Assembly (NCBI RefSeq): GCF_021412625.1
Contig: NZ_JAKCFI010000002.1
Coordinates: 744,001-808,000 of the forward strand
Direction: 5' to 3'
Origin: Myxococcus stipitatus
Lineage (GTDB): Bacteria; Myxococcota; Myxococcia; Myxococcales; Myxococcaceae
DNA length: 64,000 nucleotides
Shown here: one piece after another, positions 8,840 through 17,992 of the stretch
Position numbering within the stretch: position 1 is the stretch's first letter
Layout of the letters: each line of letters begins with the position of its first letter
Translations under genes and position numbers: made by a program
Notes under the pieces: generated by a model
What the model was told of the DNA's origin: nothing
Database searches by the model: none
The model's input: only the letters and a program-made list of their open reading frames with translations

Positions 8840-9631
8840 TCAACGGGGCGACGGCGACGGCAGGGCCAGCCGGTCCAGCCGGCGGCGCAACTGGAGGAGG
8901 CCCCAGAACATGCGGGCCGCGTCCAGTCCGGGGATGACCTTCGAGCCGCCGAAGTCCTCCCAGTCGATGGGGACCTCCTGGCAGCGGGCGCCCTGGCGCT
9001 TGAGCAGGGCGAGCAGCTCCACGTCGAGCAGCCAGCGTTGCTCGTTCAGCACCCCCAGCAGCGGGCGGAGCAGGGCGGCGCGGATGAACTTCACGCCGCA
9101 CTGCGTGTCGTAGAACCTCAGGTCGAAGGTCAGGTCGGTCAGCGTGGCGAAGATGCGCCCCTGGAGATGGCGGGCCAGGCTGCGCACCACGCGGCGACCG
9201 GCCATGAGGATGCGCGAGCCGGCGAGCACGTCGACCGACCGGCTCTCCGGCGCCGACGACAACTTCACGAGTCGGAACAGCTCCTCCGCGTTGATGGCGC
9301 CGTCCGCGTCGAGGAAGGCGAGCCACTCGGACTGCGGGGCGGCTCGGCTCCACCCGAGGCGGATGGCGGAGCCCTTGCCTCCATTGCGCTCGGCGGCCAC
9401 GTACGTGAACGTGTGGACCGAACCCGCCTCGGCGAGGCGCGCGCGGGCGCTCTCCACGCAGGCGCGCTGGGCCGAGGAGTGCTCCGGCGCGCTGCCGTCA
9501 TCGACGACCACGAACTCCACCGCCGGGGTGGACACCGTCAGCCCGACCTGGACGAGCCGCTCGACGAAGCGAGGCAGTCGCTGGCCTTCGTTGTACGCGG
9601 GGATGACGACGGTGACGGACGGGGCTTCCAC
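8840..9631 (-). CDS. Family 2 glycosyltransferase (dolichol/polyprenyl-phosphate sugar synthase type)
   Basis: This cytoplasmic GT-A enzyme probably transfers a sugar from a nucleotide donor to a polyprenyl phosphate. The 263-residue protein shows the GT2 nucleotide-binding DDGS at 44-47, the DAD metal motif at 108-110 and the downstream YDTQCGVKF stretch typical of DPM1/DPG synthase-like enzymes. There are no membrane segments at the C-terminus. The start is a GTG at 9631. It lies 92 bp downstream of the low-complexity protein gene and is the last gene of a three-gene sugar operon on this strand. Confidence 0.88.
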   Translation of the reverse strand: MEAPSVTVVIPAYNEGQRLPRFVERLVQVGLTVSTPAVEFVVVDDGSAPEHSSAQRACVESARARLAEAGSVHTFTYVAAERNGGKGSAIRLGWSRAAPQSEWLAFLDADGAINAEELFRLVKLSSAPESRSVDVLAGSRILMAGRRVVRSLARHLQGRIFATLTDLTFDLRFYDTQCGVKFIRAALLRPLLGVLNEQRWLLDVELLALLKRQGARCQEVPIDWEDFGGSKVIPGLDAARMFWGLLQLRRRLDRLALPSPSPR

Positions 9632-9723
9632 TCACCCCGGTTTGAGCATGGCGAGGGGGAGGCGTCAAACGCCATCCTCCTCGCGTCCGCGCCGCGAAAA
9701 GCCCGCTCGCGCGCGCCGCGCCG

Positions 9724-10629
9724 TCAGCGCCGTTTGGGGCGCCTGGAGGACTTGCCGCTGCGCTTCCCCGCGCGCCCCGGGGACGCGTCGCCCCGGTGGG
9801 ACGGCGAGCCCTCGTCGTCCGCTCGCGAGCCACGCGCGCCCTGGCTGGCCTTGTCACGCCGCGCTCCGCCCGTGCCGCTGGAGCGGGCCTCCCCGTCCGC
9901 CGCGTGGGAGGCGGGACGGGATGCGTCCCCGGTCGCCGGCCGCGCTCCTCGCGCGGTGGCGCCAGCGCGGCCGCTCGCGGGGGCGTCCTCGTTCGCGGCC
10001 GGAGGCGCCGCGGGGAACTGGGTTGGGGGCGCCTCGCGAGGGGCCGTCCGGGCGTGACCTTCCGAGGAGGCGCCTTGGCCCTGGCCCCGCGTGGGGCTCG
10101 ACGGCGCGCTCCCGGCCTTCGACGGCTCGGGGGGCTTCGCGGTGGCGGTCCTCGGCCTGGGCAGCACGAGGTCGCCGTCCGAGGACGGGGCGGGGCGGGC
10201 GGGCTTCGCCGGCTCCTCCGCCACCAGGGCGGGGGCGGCCTGTCTGGCGCGAAGCTGCTCCACCTCCCGCCGCAGGCGGAGCACCTCGGCGGAGAGCTGG
10301 GCGTACGAGTCGCGCACGTGGCCGTTGAAGACGCGCTGCCGGCCGAGCGCCTCGTTGATGAACACCTGGCACGACTTGCGGAAGGCCCACTTGGCCACGA
10401 CCACCAACTGGCCCACGCCGCCCCGGTGGGTATGCAGGGGCAGCGCGCGCGTGGCGTCCGCGTGCTCCTCGAGCGCGTGCAGGTTGAACGTCAGCGGCTC
10501 CACCCGAGGCTCCACGCCCTCGGGGGGGACCTCCACTGGCTCCGAGGTGGGGAGGCCGCGCGTGCGCAGGCGCTCCTCGATGCGGGCAATCAGCTCCCGC
10601 GCCGGAATGTCCCGTCCCAGCAGCTTCAT
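9724..10629 (-). CDS. Sugar-locus protein with short conserved N-terminus and basic low-complexity tail
   Basis: The 301-residue protein has an N-terminal part (about 1-130) with an HRGGVGQLVVVAKWAFRK-type segment and a following N-E-A-L-x-R-Q-x-x-F-N pattern. I associate this with the front of methyltransferases and related proteins in O-antigen loci, but no methyltransferase domain follows. A short coiled coil (about 110-135) leads into some 160 residues rich in Pro, Ala, Ser, Gly and Arg, ending in a cluster of Lys/Arg. Its ATG overlaps the stop of the upstream two-domain glycosyltransferase by 4 bp, so it is translationally coupled. Its function is unknown; it may scaffold or tether the transferase. 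Confidence 0.65.
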   Translation of the reverse strand: MKLLGRDIPARELIARIEERLRTRGLPTSEPVEVPPEGVEPRVEPLTFNLHALEEHADATRALPLHTHRGGVGQLVVVAKWAFRKSCQVFINEALGRQRVFNGHVRDSYAQLSAEVLRLRREVEQLRARQAAPALVAEEPAKPARPAPSSDGDLVLPRPRTATAKPPEPSKAGSAPSSPTRGQGQGASSEGHARTAPREAPPTQFPAAPPAANEDAPASGRAGATARGARPATGDASRPASHAADGEARSSGTGGARRDKASQGARGSRADDEGSPSHRGDASPGRAGKRSGKSSRRPKRR

Positions 10630-12866
10630 CGACGCTTCTCCTCGAGGATGCGTTCCAGCTCTTCCTTGTACGTGGCCACCACCTGTGGCCAGCCCTGCTT
10701 CTTCACGTACGCCAGGCCCCGTCTCCCCAGCGCGTCACGTTGCTCGCCCACTTCGCGCAGGCCGGTGACGAACGAGTCCAGGTTCGTGTAGGCCCGACCC
10801 GCGCCGCTGCGAGTCACCTGGCCCACCAGCACGTCCGACCGCCCGTTGACGAGCACGGGGGTCGACTGCGCGAACGCCTCCAGCGTCAGCAGCGACAGGC
10901 TCTCGTAGCGCGAGGGCACCACCACCGCCAGGGCCCCCGCCAGCGCGTCGTGCTTGTCCTGTTCGGGGATGCGACCCAGGTAGCGCACGCCCTCTCCCGA
11001 CAGGTCCATGTGCGCGTCGCCCGCGAGCACCAGGTCCGGCGCGTCCGCGAAGCGCTGCTTGAGGGCCTGGTGGTGCTGGAGCAGCTCCGGCACGCCCTTG
11101 CCCGGCTCCTGGCGGCCCACGTAGAGCAGGTAGGGCCGGTGGATGCCGTGCTTCTCCTTGAAGCGCGCGCCATCGGCCGCCGGACGGTCCACGCCCACGC
11201 CCACCACCCGCGTGCGCGCGTGGTTCGGGAAGTACTTCTCGATGATGGTCAGCTCTTCCGGCGTGAGGCACAGCAGCGCGCGCGGACGCTCGAAGACGTC
11301 GCGGTACACGTCGAAGCGGATGGGGGCCTCGTCGTGCGTGGTGGGCACCAGCAGCGCCCGGTCCGCGACGAGGGGCAGGCCCCACACGGTGGGCGCGTAG
11401 AGGTACGTGAAGAACAGGTACCCGTCGTAGTCGTCTCGCGTGGCGGCCAGGTGCCGCAGCAGGCCGGGGGCCAGCGGGCCCTGCTCCGCGACCCACTGCT
11501 CCTCGCGGAGGCGCTCGTTGCTCCGGTCGAAGAGCTGTCGGGACAGGCCGTTGAACCCGCGGATGTTGCGCGAGCGCGTCACCGGGAAGCGCAGCACGTC
11601 CACGCCGCGCACCGTGTCCGGGCCCGGAGGGAAGACGTTCTCCCACGACAGGTGGTTCTTGGCGCAGGTGGTCAGCACCGTGATGTCCCAGTGGGGCGTC
11701 AGGTGTTCGGCCACCTGCGCGGCCAGCATCTCCGCGCCGCCCGTCACCTCGCCATAGCGCTGCACCACCACCGCGACCCGGGGACGCTTCTTCGGACGGG
11801 GCCGGGCGCGCGGACGCGGGGCCGGGACGTCCTCTCCCAGCGCGCGCTCCAGCGCCTTCTGCACGGACGCGGCGGAGAAGTGCTCGAGCCGCTGTCGCTG
11901 GCCCGCGAGGATGGGGGCGCGCAGCGACAGGTCCTCGCCCAGGTCCACCGCCAGCTCGGCGAGGAAGGCGAAGCGCTTCTGGTCGAACGCGACGCCCGCG
12001 CCGCCCAGCGTCTCCGGCACGGCCGCCGCCGCGTAGGCCAGCACGGGCACCTCCGCCGCCATGGCCTCGATGAGCGGGACGCCGAAGCCCTCGTGCTCGC
12101 TCATGGAGACGAAGACGGAGGCGGAGCGATACGCGGCCACCAGCTGCGCGTGGTTCAGCCGTCCGAGGAAGCTCACGCCCCCCAGCCCCTTCGCCTCGCG
12201 CTGGAGCGAGCGGAAGTAGCGGCTGCCCGGTTCGTAGCCTCCCACCATCAACAGCCGGGCCTGGGGCCGCAGCCGGAGCACCTCCCGATGCAGCGCGAGG
12301 AGGTCCTCGAAGCGCTTGTGCGGCATCACCCGGCTGACGCCGAGCAGCACCGGGCCCGGGCCCTCCAGCTGGCGCAGCAGCCTCGCGTCCGCGCGGTCGC
12401 GGCCGAAGCGCTCCGGCTCGATGAGCAGCGGCACCGTGTGCACGTTGCGGTAGCCCGCCACGCGCAGCTCCGCCGCGTTGTAGTCCGACACGCCGATGGC
12501 CACGTCCACGAAGGGCGCCATCGCGGCCAGCTGCGCGCGCCCGGCGACGAGCGCGTCCTCCAGGGGCAGGCCCTGGTAGAAGCGCGCGGGGCTGATGTTG
12601 TGGAAGACGAGGCCGCGCCGACACGGCAGGTGCATGAGCCGGCTGCTCAGGGGCGAGGCGATGCCGTGGTGGTACAGCACCAGGTCACCCGGCTCCGGCC
12701 GGAGGGTGGCGGCGGGGCTGGCCAGGCCCTCCAGTCCCGGCCCCACCTCGTCGGCGTACAGCCCGCCCCAGTGCCCCAGGCGGCGCAGCAGGAGTTGGAG
12801 GTGCAGCGCGGCCTGCCCGGTGGCGTCGCCGGGGACGAAGCTCGCTATCAGCTGGTGGATCGCCAT
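10626..12866 (-). CDS. Tandem GT-B glycosyltransferase (two family-4-like domains)
   Basis: The 746-residue protein carries two complete GT-B glycosyltransferase halves. The first (about 1-345) has HEGFGVPLIEAMA at 258-270 with the E-x7-E catalytic pattern. A Pro/Arg linker at about 348-362 leads to the second (about 363-746), which begins VVVQRYGEVTGGAEM and has RYESLSLLTLEAFA near 670. The second domain also has LLYVGRQEPGKG, a typical phosphate-binding start of the C-terminal Rossmann fold. Two sequential sugar transfers by one protein are likely but inferred. It starts at ATG 12866, only 30 bp from the divergent GT4 gene. Confidence 0.88.
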   Translation of the reverse strand: MAIHQLIASFVPGDATGQAALHLQLLLRRLGHWGGLYADEVGPGLEGLASPAATLRPEPGDLVLYHHGIASPLSSRLMHLPCRRGLVFHNISPARFYQGLPLEDALVAGRAQLAAMAPFVDVAIGVSDYNAAELRVAGYRNVHTVPLLIEPERFGRDRADARLLRQLEGPGPVLLGVSRVMPHKRFEDLLALHREVLRLRPQARLLMVGGYEPGSRYFRSLQREAKGLGGVSFLGRLNHAQLVAAYRSASVFVSMSEHEGFGVPLIEAMAAEVPVLAYAAAAVPETLGGAGVAFDQKRFAFLAELAVDLGEDLSLRAPILAGQRQRLEHFSAASVQKALERALGEDVPAPRPRARPRPKKRPRVAVVVQRYGEVTGGAEMLAAQVAEHLTPHWDITVLTTCAKNHLSWENVFPPGPDTVRGVDVLRFPVTRSRNIRGFNGLSRQLFDRSNERLREEQWVAEQGPLAPGLLRHLAATRDDYDGYLFFTYLYAPTVWGLPLVADRALLVPTTHDEAPIRFDVYRDVFERPRALLCLTPEELTIIEKYFPNHARTRVVGVGVDRPAADGARFKEKHGIHRPYLLYVGRQEPGKGVPELLQHHQALKQRFADAPDLVLAGDAHMDLSGEGVRYLGRIPEQDKHDALAGALAVVVPSRYESLSLLTLEAFAQSTPVLVNGRSDVLVGQVTRSGAGRAYTNLDSFVTGLREVGEQRDALGRRGLAYVKKQGWPQVVATYKEELERILEEKRR

Positions 12867-12896
12867 GCGCGGCCCTGCCTATCACACGGCCGTGCT

Positions 12897-14000
12897 ATGA
12901 GGCGCACCGTGTCCACCGGCCCCATCGCTTTCGACGCGACACTCTGGGACGAGCCGACCACCGGCATCGGCCTCTATACCCGCTGTCTGGCTGGCGCCCT
13001 CGAGGCGCGCGGCGTCCACCTGGAGAAGCTCGGCGCGCGCGCGAGCGGAGAGCACCCCCGGGGCGACAGCGGCCGCACCTCCTGGACGCTCGCCCGGCTG
13101 CCCGCGCTGCTGCGCCGCACCCGCCCGCCGCTGTACCACGCGCTGGGCAACTTCAACCTGCCGCTGACGCGCGTCCCCGGCACCGCCTACGTGCTCACGG
13201 TCCTGGACCTCATCCCCCTGCTCATGCCGGAGACGGTGTCCGCGAAGTTCCGCTGGCAGTTCCGGCTGTGGCTGTCGCGCAGCCTGCTGCTGGCGGACCG
13301 GGTGGTGTGCATCAGCGAGCGCACGCGGCGGGACCTGCTGGCGCGCTTCCCGGAGGTGGAGTCGCGCGCGGAGGTGGTGCCCATCGGCGTGGACCACGTC
13401 CACGCGCCGGTGCTCGACGCGACGAGCGGCGACTTCGTGCGCTCGCTGGCGCTGCCCAGGGAGTACGTCCTCTACGCGGGCTCGCTCGACGTGCGCAAGA
13501 ACGTGGACCTGGTGCTGGACGCGGTGGAGCGGCTGCGCGCGCGCGGGCGCCCGGTTCCGCTCGTGCTCGCGGGGCAGAGCTGGTTCGGCTCCGGCCGGGT
13601 GGAGTCGCGCATCGCGCGGCTGCGCGCGGAAGGGCACGACATCCGGCCGCTGGGCTACCAGGCCGAGCCGGTGTTCTACGAACTGATGCGCCGCGCGTCG
13701 GTGTTCGTGTTCCCCTCGCGTTACGAGGGCTTCGGCCTGCCTCCGCTGGAGGCGATGCGGCTGGGGACGCCGGCCGTCGTCTCGACGGCGGGCTCGCTGC
13801 CGGAGGTCTGCGGCGACGCGGCGCCCGCGGTGCGCCCGGACGACGCGGAGGGGCTCGCGGCGACGCTGGACCGGCTGATGCGCTCGCCGGAGGAGCGGCG
13901 CGCTTTGTCGGAGAAGGGGCGCGCGCGCGCCGCGCAGTTCACCTGGGAACGGACGGCGGAAGGGACACTGGCGCTCTACGAGGCCGCGCTTCGACGCTGA
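12897..14000 (+). CDS. Family 4 glycosyltransferase
   Basis: The 367-residue GT-B enzyme probably adds a hexose from a nucleotide donor to a cell-surface polysaccharide. It shows an N-terminal domain ending with the VVCISERTRRDL hinge, then the C-terminal Rossmann start YVLYAGSLDVRKN and the catalytic YEGFGLPPLEAM with E-x7-E. The frame is open far upstream, across the opposite gene, but homology begins at the ATG at 12897; a GTG at 12909 is an alternative. It is divergent from the tandem glycosyltransferase, and their promoters must overlap or lie inside the genes. Confidence 0.88.
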   Translation: MRRTVSTGPIAFDATLWDEPTTGIGLYTRCLAGALEARGVHLEKLGARASGEHPRGDSGRTSWTLARLPALLRRTRPPLYHALGNFNLPLTRVPGTAYVLTVLDLIPLLMPETVSAKFRWQFRLWLSRSLLLADRVVCISERTRRDLLARFPEVESRAEVVPIGVDHVHAPVLDATSGDFVRSLALPREYVLYAGSLDVRKNVDLVLDAVERLRARGRPVPLVLAGQSWFGSGRVESRIARLRAEGHDIRPLGYQAEPVFYELMRRASVFVFPSRYEGFGLPPLEAMRLGTPAVVSTAGSLPEVCGDAAPAVRPDDAEGLAATLDRLMRSPEERRALSEKGRARAAQFTWERTAEGTLALYEAALRR

Positions 14001-14070
14001 GCGTGACGTCTGGCGCATGGACGGGGTGGGCCCGTCCTCGCCGCGCCGGAGCTGCCCCTGGAGGATGCGG

Positions 14071-14604
14071 ATGCGGAAGCTCATCTGGAATGGTCTGGTG
14101 CTGGGCGGACTGGTGGTCGGCTGCGCGCATGGCGCGTCGAAGCAGGAGCCAGCGGAGCCGGATGTCGCGGCGGATGCCCTGCCCCCGGGCGACATCGTGG
14201 TGCCCCCTTCATCGTCGGAGGAGGCGGCGAAGTCCCCCGCCGAGGCGCTTCCGTTGGTGGTGATGCCCAACCCGCAGCCCAAGGACCCCATCAACATCGA
14301 GGGCGCCAAGGTGCAGGGCAACGTGCTCTCCTTGAGCGTCTCGCACGGTGGCGGTTGCGCCGAGCACTCGTACACCCTGGGGTGGGATGGCCAGTTCCAG
14401 AAGGACGCGAGCGGCGCGCCGGTGGCCGACCTGGTGCTCATCCACGACGCGAACGGCGACCGGTGCAAGGCGATGAAGTTCGCCGAACTGGGCTTCGACC
14501 TCACGCCCATCTCCGAGCGCCTGGCGACGCTCTCCGGCAAGTCGGGAGGCCGGGCGGTGCTGTCGCTGCCAGGGCTGTCCCTCCCCGTCGAGTACGACTT
14601 CTGA
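14071..14604 (+). CDS. Small lipoprotein
   Basis: The 177-residue protein starts with a signal peptide and lipobox VVGC, then a Pro/Ser/Glu-rich linker and a small globular part with two Cys (GGGCAEHSYTLGWDG and DRCKAMKF). I do not recognise the family. ATG 14071 is preferred over ATG 14065 because GGAGG at 14060..14064 sits 6 bases before it and abuts the earlier one. It lies 13 bp before the next gene and is probably co-transcribed with it. Confidence 0.7.
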   Translation: MRKLIWNGLVLGGLVVGCAHGASKQEPAEPDVAADALPPGDIVVPPSSSEEAAKSPAEALPLVVMPNPQPKDPINIEGAKVQGNVLSLSVSHGGGCAEHSYTLGWDGQFQKDASGAPVADLVLIHDANGDRCKAMKFAELGFDLTPISERLATLSGKSGGRAVLSLPGLSLPVEYDF

Positions 14605-14617
14605 ACCCGGGAGGCGC

Positions 14618-15343
14618 ATGAAGCTCCACGAGGCCCGGGCCCGGCTGGAGGACTGCTTCGGCGGGGTGGAGGAGGGCGCGCCCAGGCTGCATGAGCCCGA
14701 TGACGCGCGCTTCGCCTCGCGGCCCCACGCGGTGTGGTTGGAGTATCGCTGGTACGTCCAGGCGCGCGGACTGGCCGAGGTGTACCTCAAGTGGGAGCGT
14801 GTCTCGCCCGAGCGGTTCTCCGACGCGGAGGCCACGGTCCTGCGCGTCCACCTGATGGGCGCGTCGTCGGAGCTGGCGGAGCGTGCGCGGCGGATGCTGG
14901 TGGGGGGCGGCCCGGCGTCCGACAGGCTGAGGGGCTTGTTCGGTGACGACGGCGCGCGCCGCGAGCAGGTCGCCTTCGGGCGCACGCACGTCACGCTGGA
15001 GCACTGGGAGCCCGCCGGTCCGCGGCCGTTGCTGGAGGAGGCGGAGTTCGAGGCGCTGAAGCGGGCGCTGTGGAGCCCGGACACGACGCCCGCGGAGCGG
15101 CAGGCCGTCGTGCAGGAGCTGGCGCGGGAGCGCAGCCCCCGCGTGGTGGAGGCGTTGCTGGGCGTGCTCGAGCACCACCCCTCGTTGATGTCGCTGCGGG
15201 TGTTGTCCGAGTGGGGAGAGGTCCGGGCCCAGGCGCCGCTCCAGCGCGCCCTGGCCGCCGTCCACCCGGACAACCTCGCGGAGCTGTGGGTCCTCCTCTC
15301 GCTCGACCGGCGGCTGCGCGCCTGGGCGCGAATGGCGCGGTGA
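14618..15343 (+). CDS. Uncharacterised helical (HEAT-like) protein
   Basis: The 241-residue cytoplasmic protein has no signal peptide or membrane segment. The last 90 residues read as short helix pairs (for example ERQAVVQELARERSPRVVEALLGV), which resembles HEAT or PBS-lyase-type repeats. I do not recognise a catalytic motif. GGGAGG before ATG 14618 supports the start. The stop codon directly abuts the stop of the convergent NADAR-family gene with no base between. Confidence 0.6.
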   Translation: MKLHEARARLEDCFGGVEEGAPRLHEPDDARFASRPHAVWLEYRWYVQARGLAEVYLKWERVSPERFSDAEATVLRVHLMGASSELAERARRMLVGGGPASDRLRGLFGDDGARREQVAFGRTHVTLEHWEPAGPRPLLEEAEFEALKRALWSPDTTPAERQAVVQELARERSPRVVEALLGVLEHHPSLMSLRVLSEWGEVRAQAPLQRALAAVHPDNLAELWVLLSLDRRLRAWARMAR

Positions 15344-15850
15344 CTACGCCGAGCAGACGCCCTCCGCGAGGAGGTCGTCACGCAGGCGCGTCAGCACCTT
15401 GCCGAGCAGGTTCTGCCCCCGCCACTTCGACGGGTCGTCGATGCGAGCGTCCTCCGCGGCGAGCCCCACGCCCCAGATGCGGTCGGTGGGACTGGCCTCC
15501 ACCAGCTGCGTGCCACGCGTGGCCAGCAGCGCCTCCAAAAGCGCCGCGTTCTGCGTGAACTTGGCGCGGTTGCCCTCGTAGACGATGCGCTCGCGCTCCC
15601 GCTCCCACACGGCGTCGCTGAAGCCGCGCACCTCGCGACCCAGCGCCTTGTGCGTCTTGGGCGCGGTGGCCTGGAGGATGCTGGCCAGCACCTGCGCGTC
15701 ACCGAACAGCCGCGCCTTGCCCGCCATCATGTACTGCTCCATGCAGCAGTACTCGACCCCCGCCACGACGAAGCGCGAGCGGTGCCACTGCGAGAACGGC
15801 GACTGCTCCCGCCAGAAGAACGTGAAACCACCCCGCGTCGTGTCCGTCAT
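15344..15850 (-). CDS. NADAR family protein (YbiA-like)
   Basis: NADAR/YbiA proteins are N-glycosidases; YbiA hydrolyses reactive riboflavin-pathway intermediates and others act on ADP-ribose conjugates. The 168-residue protein has the family landmarks FFWREQSPFSQWH near the start, EQYMMAGKA near 38, the WGVGL segment near 125 and GQNLLGKVL near 145. It is standalone and near the usual 150-160-residue length. No riboflavin or DNA ADP-ribosylation genes lie next to it, so the substrate is undecided. ATG 15850 is the start. Confidence 0.87.
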   Translation of the reverse strand: MTDTTRGGFTFFWREQSPFSQWHRSRFVVAGVEYCCMEQYMMAGKARLFGDAQVLASILQATAPKTHKALGREVRGFSDAVWERERERIVYEGNRAKFTQNAALLEALLATRGTQLVEASPTDRIWGVGLAAEDARIDDPSKWRGQNLLGKVLTRLRDDLLAEGVCSA

Positions 15851-15938
15851 GTCCCTGTCTCCCGGCTTGGTGTGTGCTGGACACTAACGGGTGCCCCTCC
15901 CGGACCTGACAGTGGGAGGGGCGGGGCTGCTGGGGGCT

Positions 15939-16877
15939 TCAGCCCTGGGGCTTGTGGGCGCCCGGGAGCTTGGGGCCGAGCACGTCGCGCAGGGCGTCCG
16001 TCACGGTCAGCTTGGGCTCCCAGCCCAGGGCCCGCAGCTTGTCGGGGTCGCCGACGAGGCTGGGGATGTCGGAGGGGCGCAGGCGGGCCGGGTCCAGCTC
16101 GATGCGGGCATTCACGCCCGCGAGCACCAGCATCTCCTCCAGCAGGCTGCGGATGGTGCGGCCGTGGCCGCTGCAGATGTTGTAGGCCTGCCCGGGCTCA
16201 CCCTTCACGAGCAGCAGCCGGTACGCCTCCACCACGTCGCGCACGTGGGAGAAGTCGCGCACGGCCTCCAGGTTGCCCGTGCGCAGCACCGGGTCCACCG
16301 TGCCCAGGCCGATGGCGCGAATCTGCGACGCGAAGGAGGGGACGACGAACGTCGGGTCCTGGCCCGCGCCCAGGTGGTTGAAGGGGCGGGCCATCATCAC
16401 CTCCAGCCCGTAGCTGCGGTGGAACTGCACGGCCGCCAGCTCCGCCGCGGATTTGGACGCCGCATAGGGGCTGAGCGGCACGGGGCGGGTGTCCTCCGTG
16501 GCGCGGGTGCCCTCGGGCACCGGTCCGTAGACCTCGCCGGAGCCGACGAGGACGACGCGCGCCCTGGGGGCGCTCTCCCGCAGCGCGGTGAGCAGGTGCA
16601 CCACGCCCATGGTGTTCACCGCGAACACGCGGGACGGGTTGTGGTGGCTCTTGGCCACCGAGCTGAAGCCCGCCAGGTGGATGACGCCCTCGGGCTTCGC
16701 CTCGGCCACGGCCGCCTTCACCGCGGCCTCGTTGGCCACGTCGAAGTGCAGGGCGCTGCTGCTCACCCCCTCGCCGCGAGGCCCGTGCGCCTCCACCACC
16801 TCATCGCCGGCGGCGCGCAGCAACGCGCACAGATGCCTGCCGACGAACCCATCCGCTCCCGTGACGAGAATCCGCAT
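15939..16877 (-). CDS. rmd: GDP-6-deoxy-D-mannose reductase (SDR family)
   Basis: The enzyme reduces the 4-keto group of GDP-4-dehydro-6-deoxy-D-mannose to give GDP-D-rhamnose. The 312-residue protein has the NAD(P) motif G-x2-G-x2-G at 7-13 and the YxxxK active site in SPYAASKSAAEL, plus a GSGEVYG stretch. The C-terminal DIPSLVGDPDKLRALGWEP is typical of the RMD group rather than of fucose synthase; that choice rests on pattern recognition. The ATG is immediately next to the stop of gmd, so the two steps of GDP-D-rhamnose synthesis are made together. Confidence 0.85.
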   Translation of the reverse strand: MRILVTGADGFVGRHLCALLRAAGDEVVEAHGPRGEGVSSSALHFDVANEAAVKAAVAEAKPEGVIHLAGFSSVAKSHHNPSRVFAVNTMGVVHLLTALRESAPRARVVLVGSGEVYGPVPEGTRATEDTRPVPLSPYAASKSAAELAAVQFHRSYGLEVMMARPFNHLGAGQDPTFVVPSFASQIRAIGLGTVDPVLRTGNLEAVRDFSHVRDVVEAYRLLLVKGEPGQAYNICSGHGRTIRSLLEEMLVLAGVNARIELDPARLRPSDIPSLVGDPDKLRALGWEPKLTVTDALRDVLGPKLPGAHKPQG

Positions 16878-17900
<1,023 letters not shown>

Positions 17901-17935
17901 TTACCAGGAGCCAACCGTTCCCACGGGCTTTGTAC

Positions 17936-17964
17936 TTGAAAGACACACCTCTCGTGACAAGTTA
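17936..17964 (+). promoter_or_regulatory. Weak sigma70-like promoter candidate for the phytase-like gene
   Basis: TTGAAA at 17936..17941 matches a -35 box well. Seventeen bases later AAGTTA at 17959..17964 is only a weak -10 match. The position, about 30 bp before the ATG at 17993 in the least GC-rich part of the gmd/phytase divergent region, is the main support. Confidence 0.25.
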
Positions 17965-17992
17965 GACCCACCTATTCGTCCGGAGCCCGGTC

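Noticed and set aside
10740..12896. In-frame upstream extension of the GT4 gene
   Set aside because: The frame is open across the whole opposite glycosyltransferase gene, but homology begins only at 12897.
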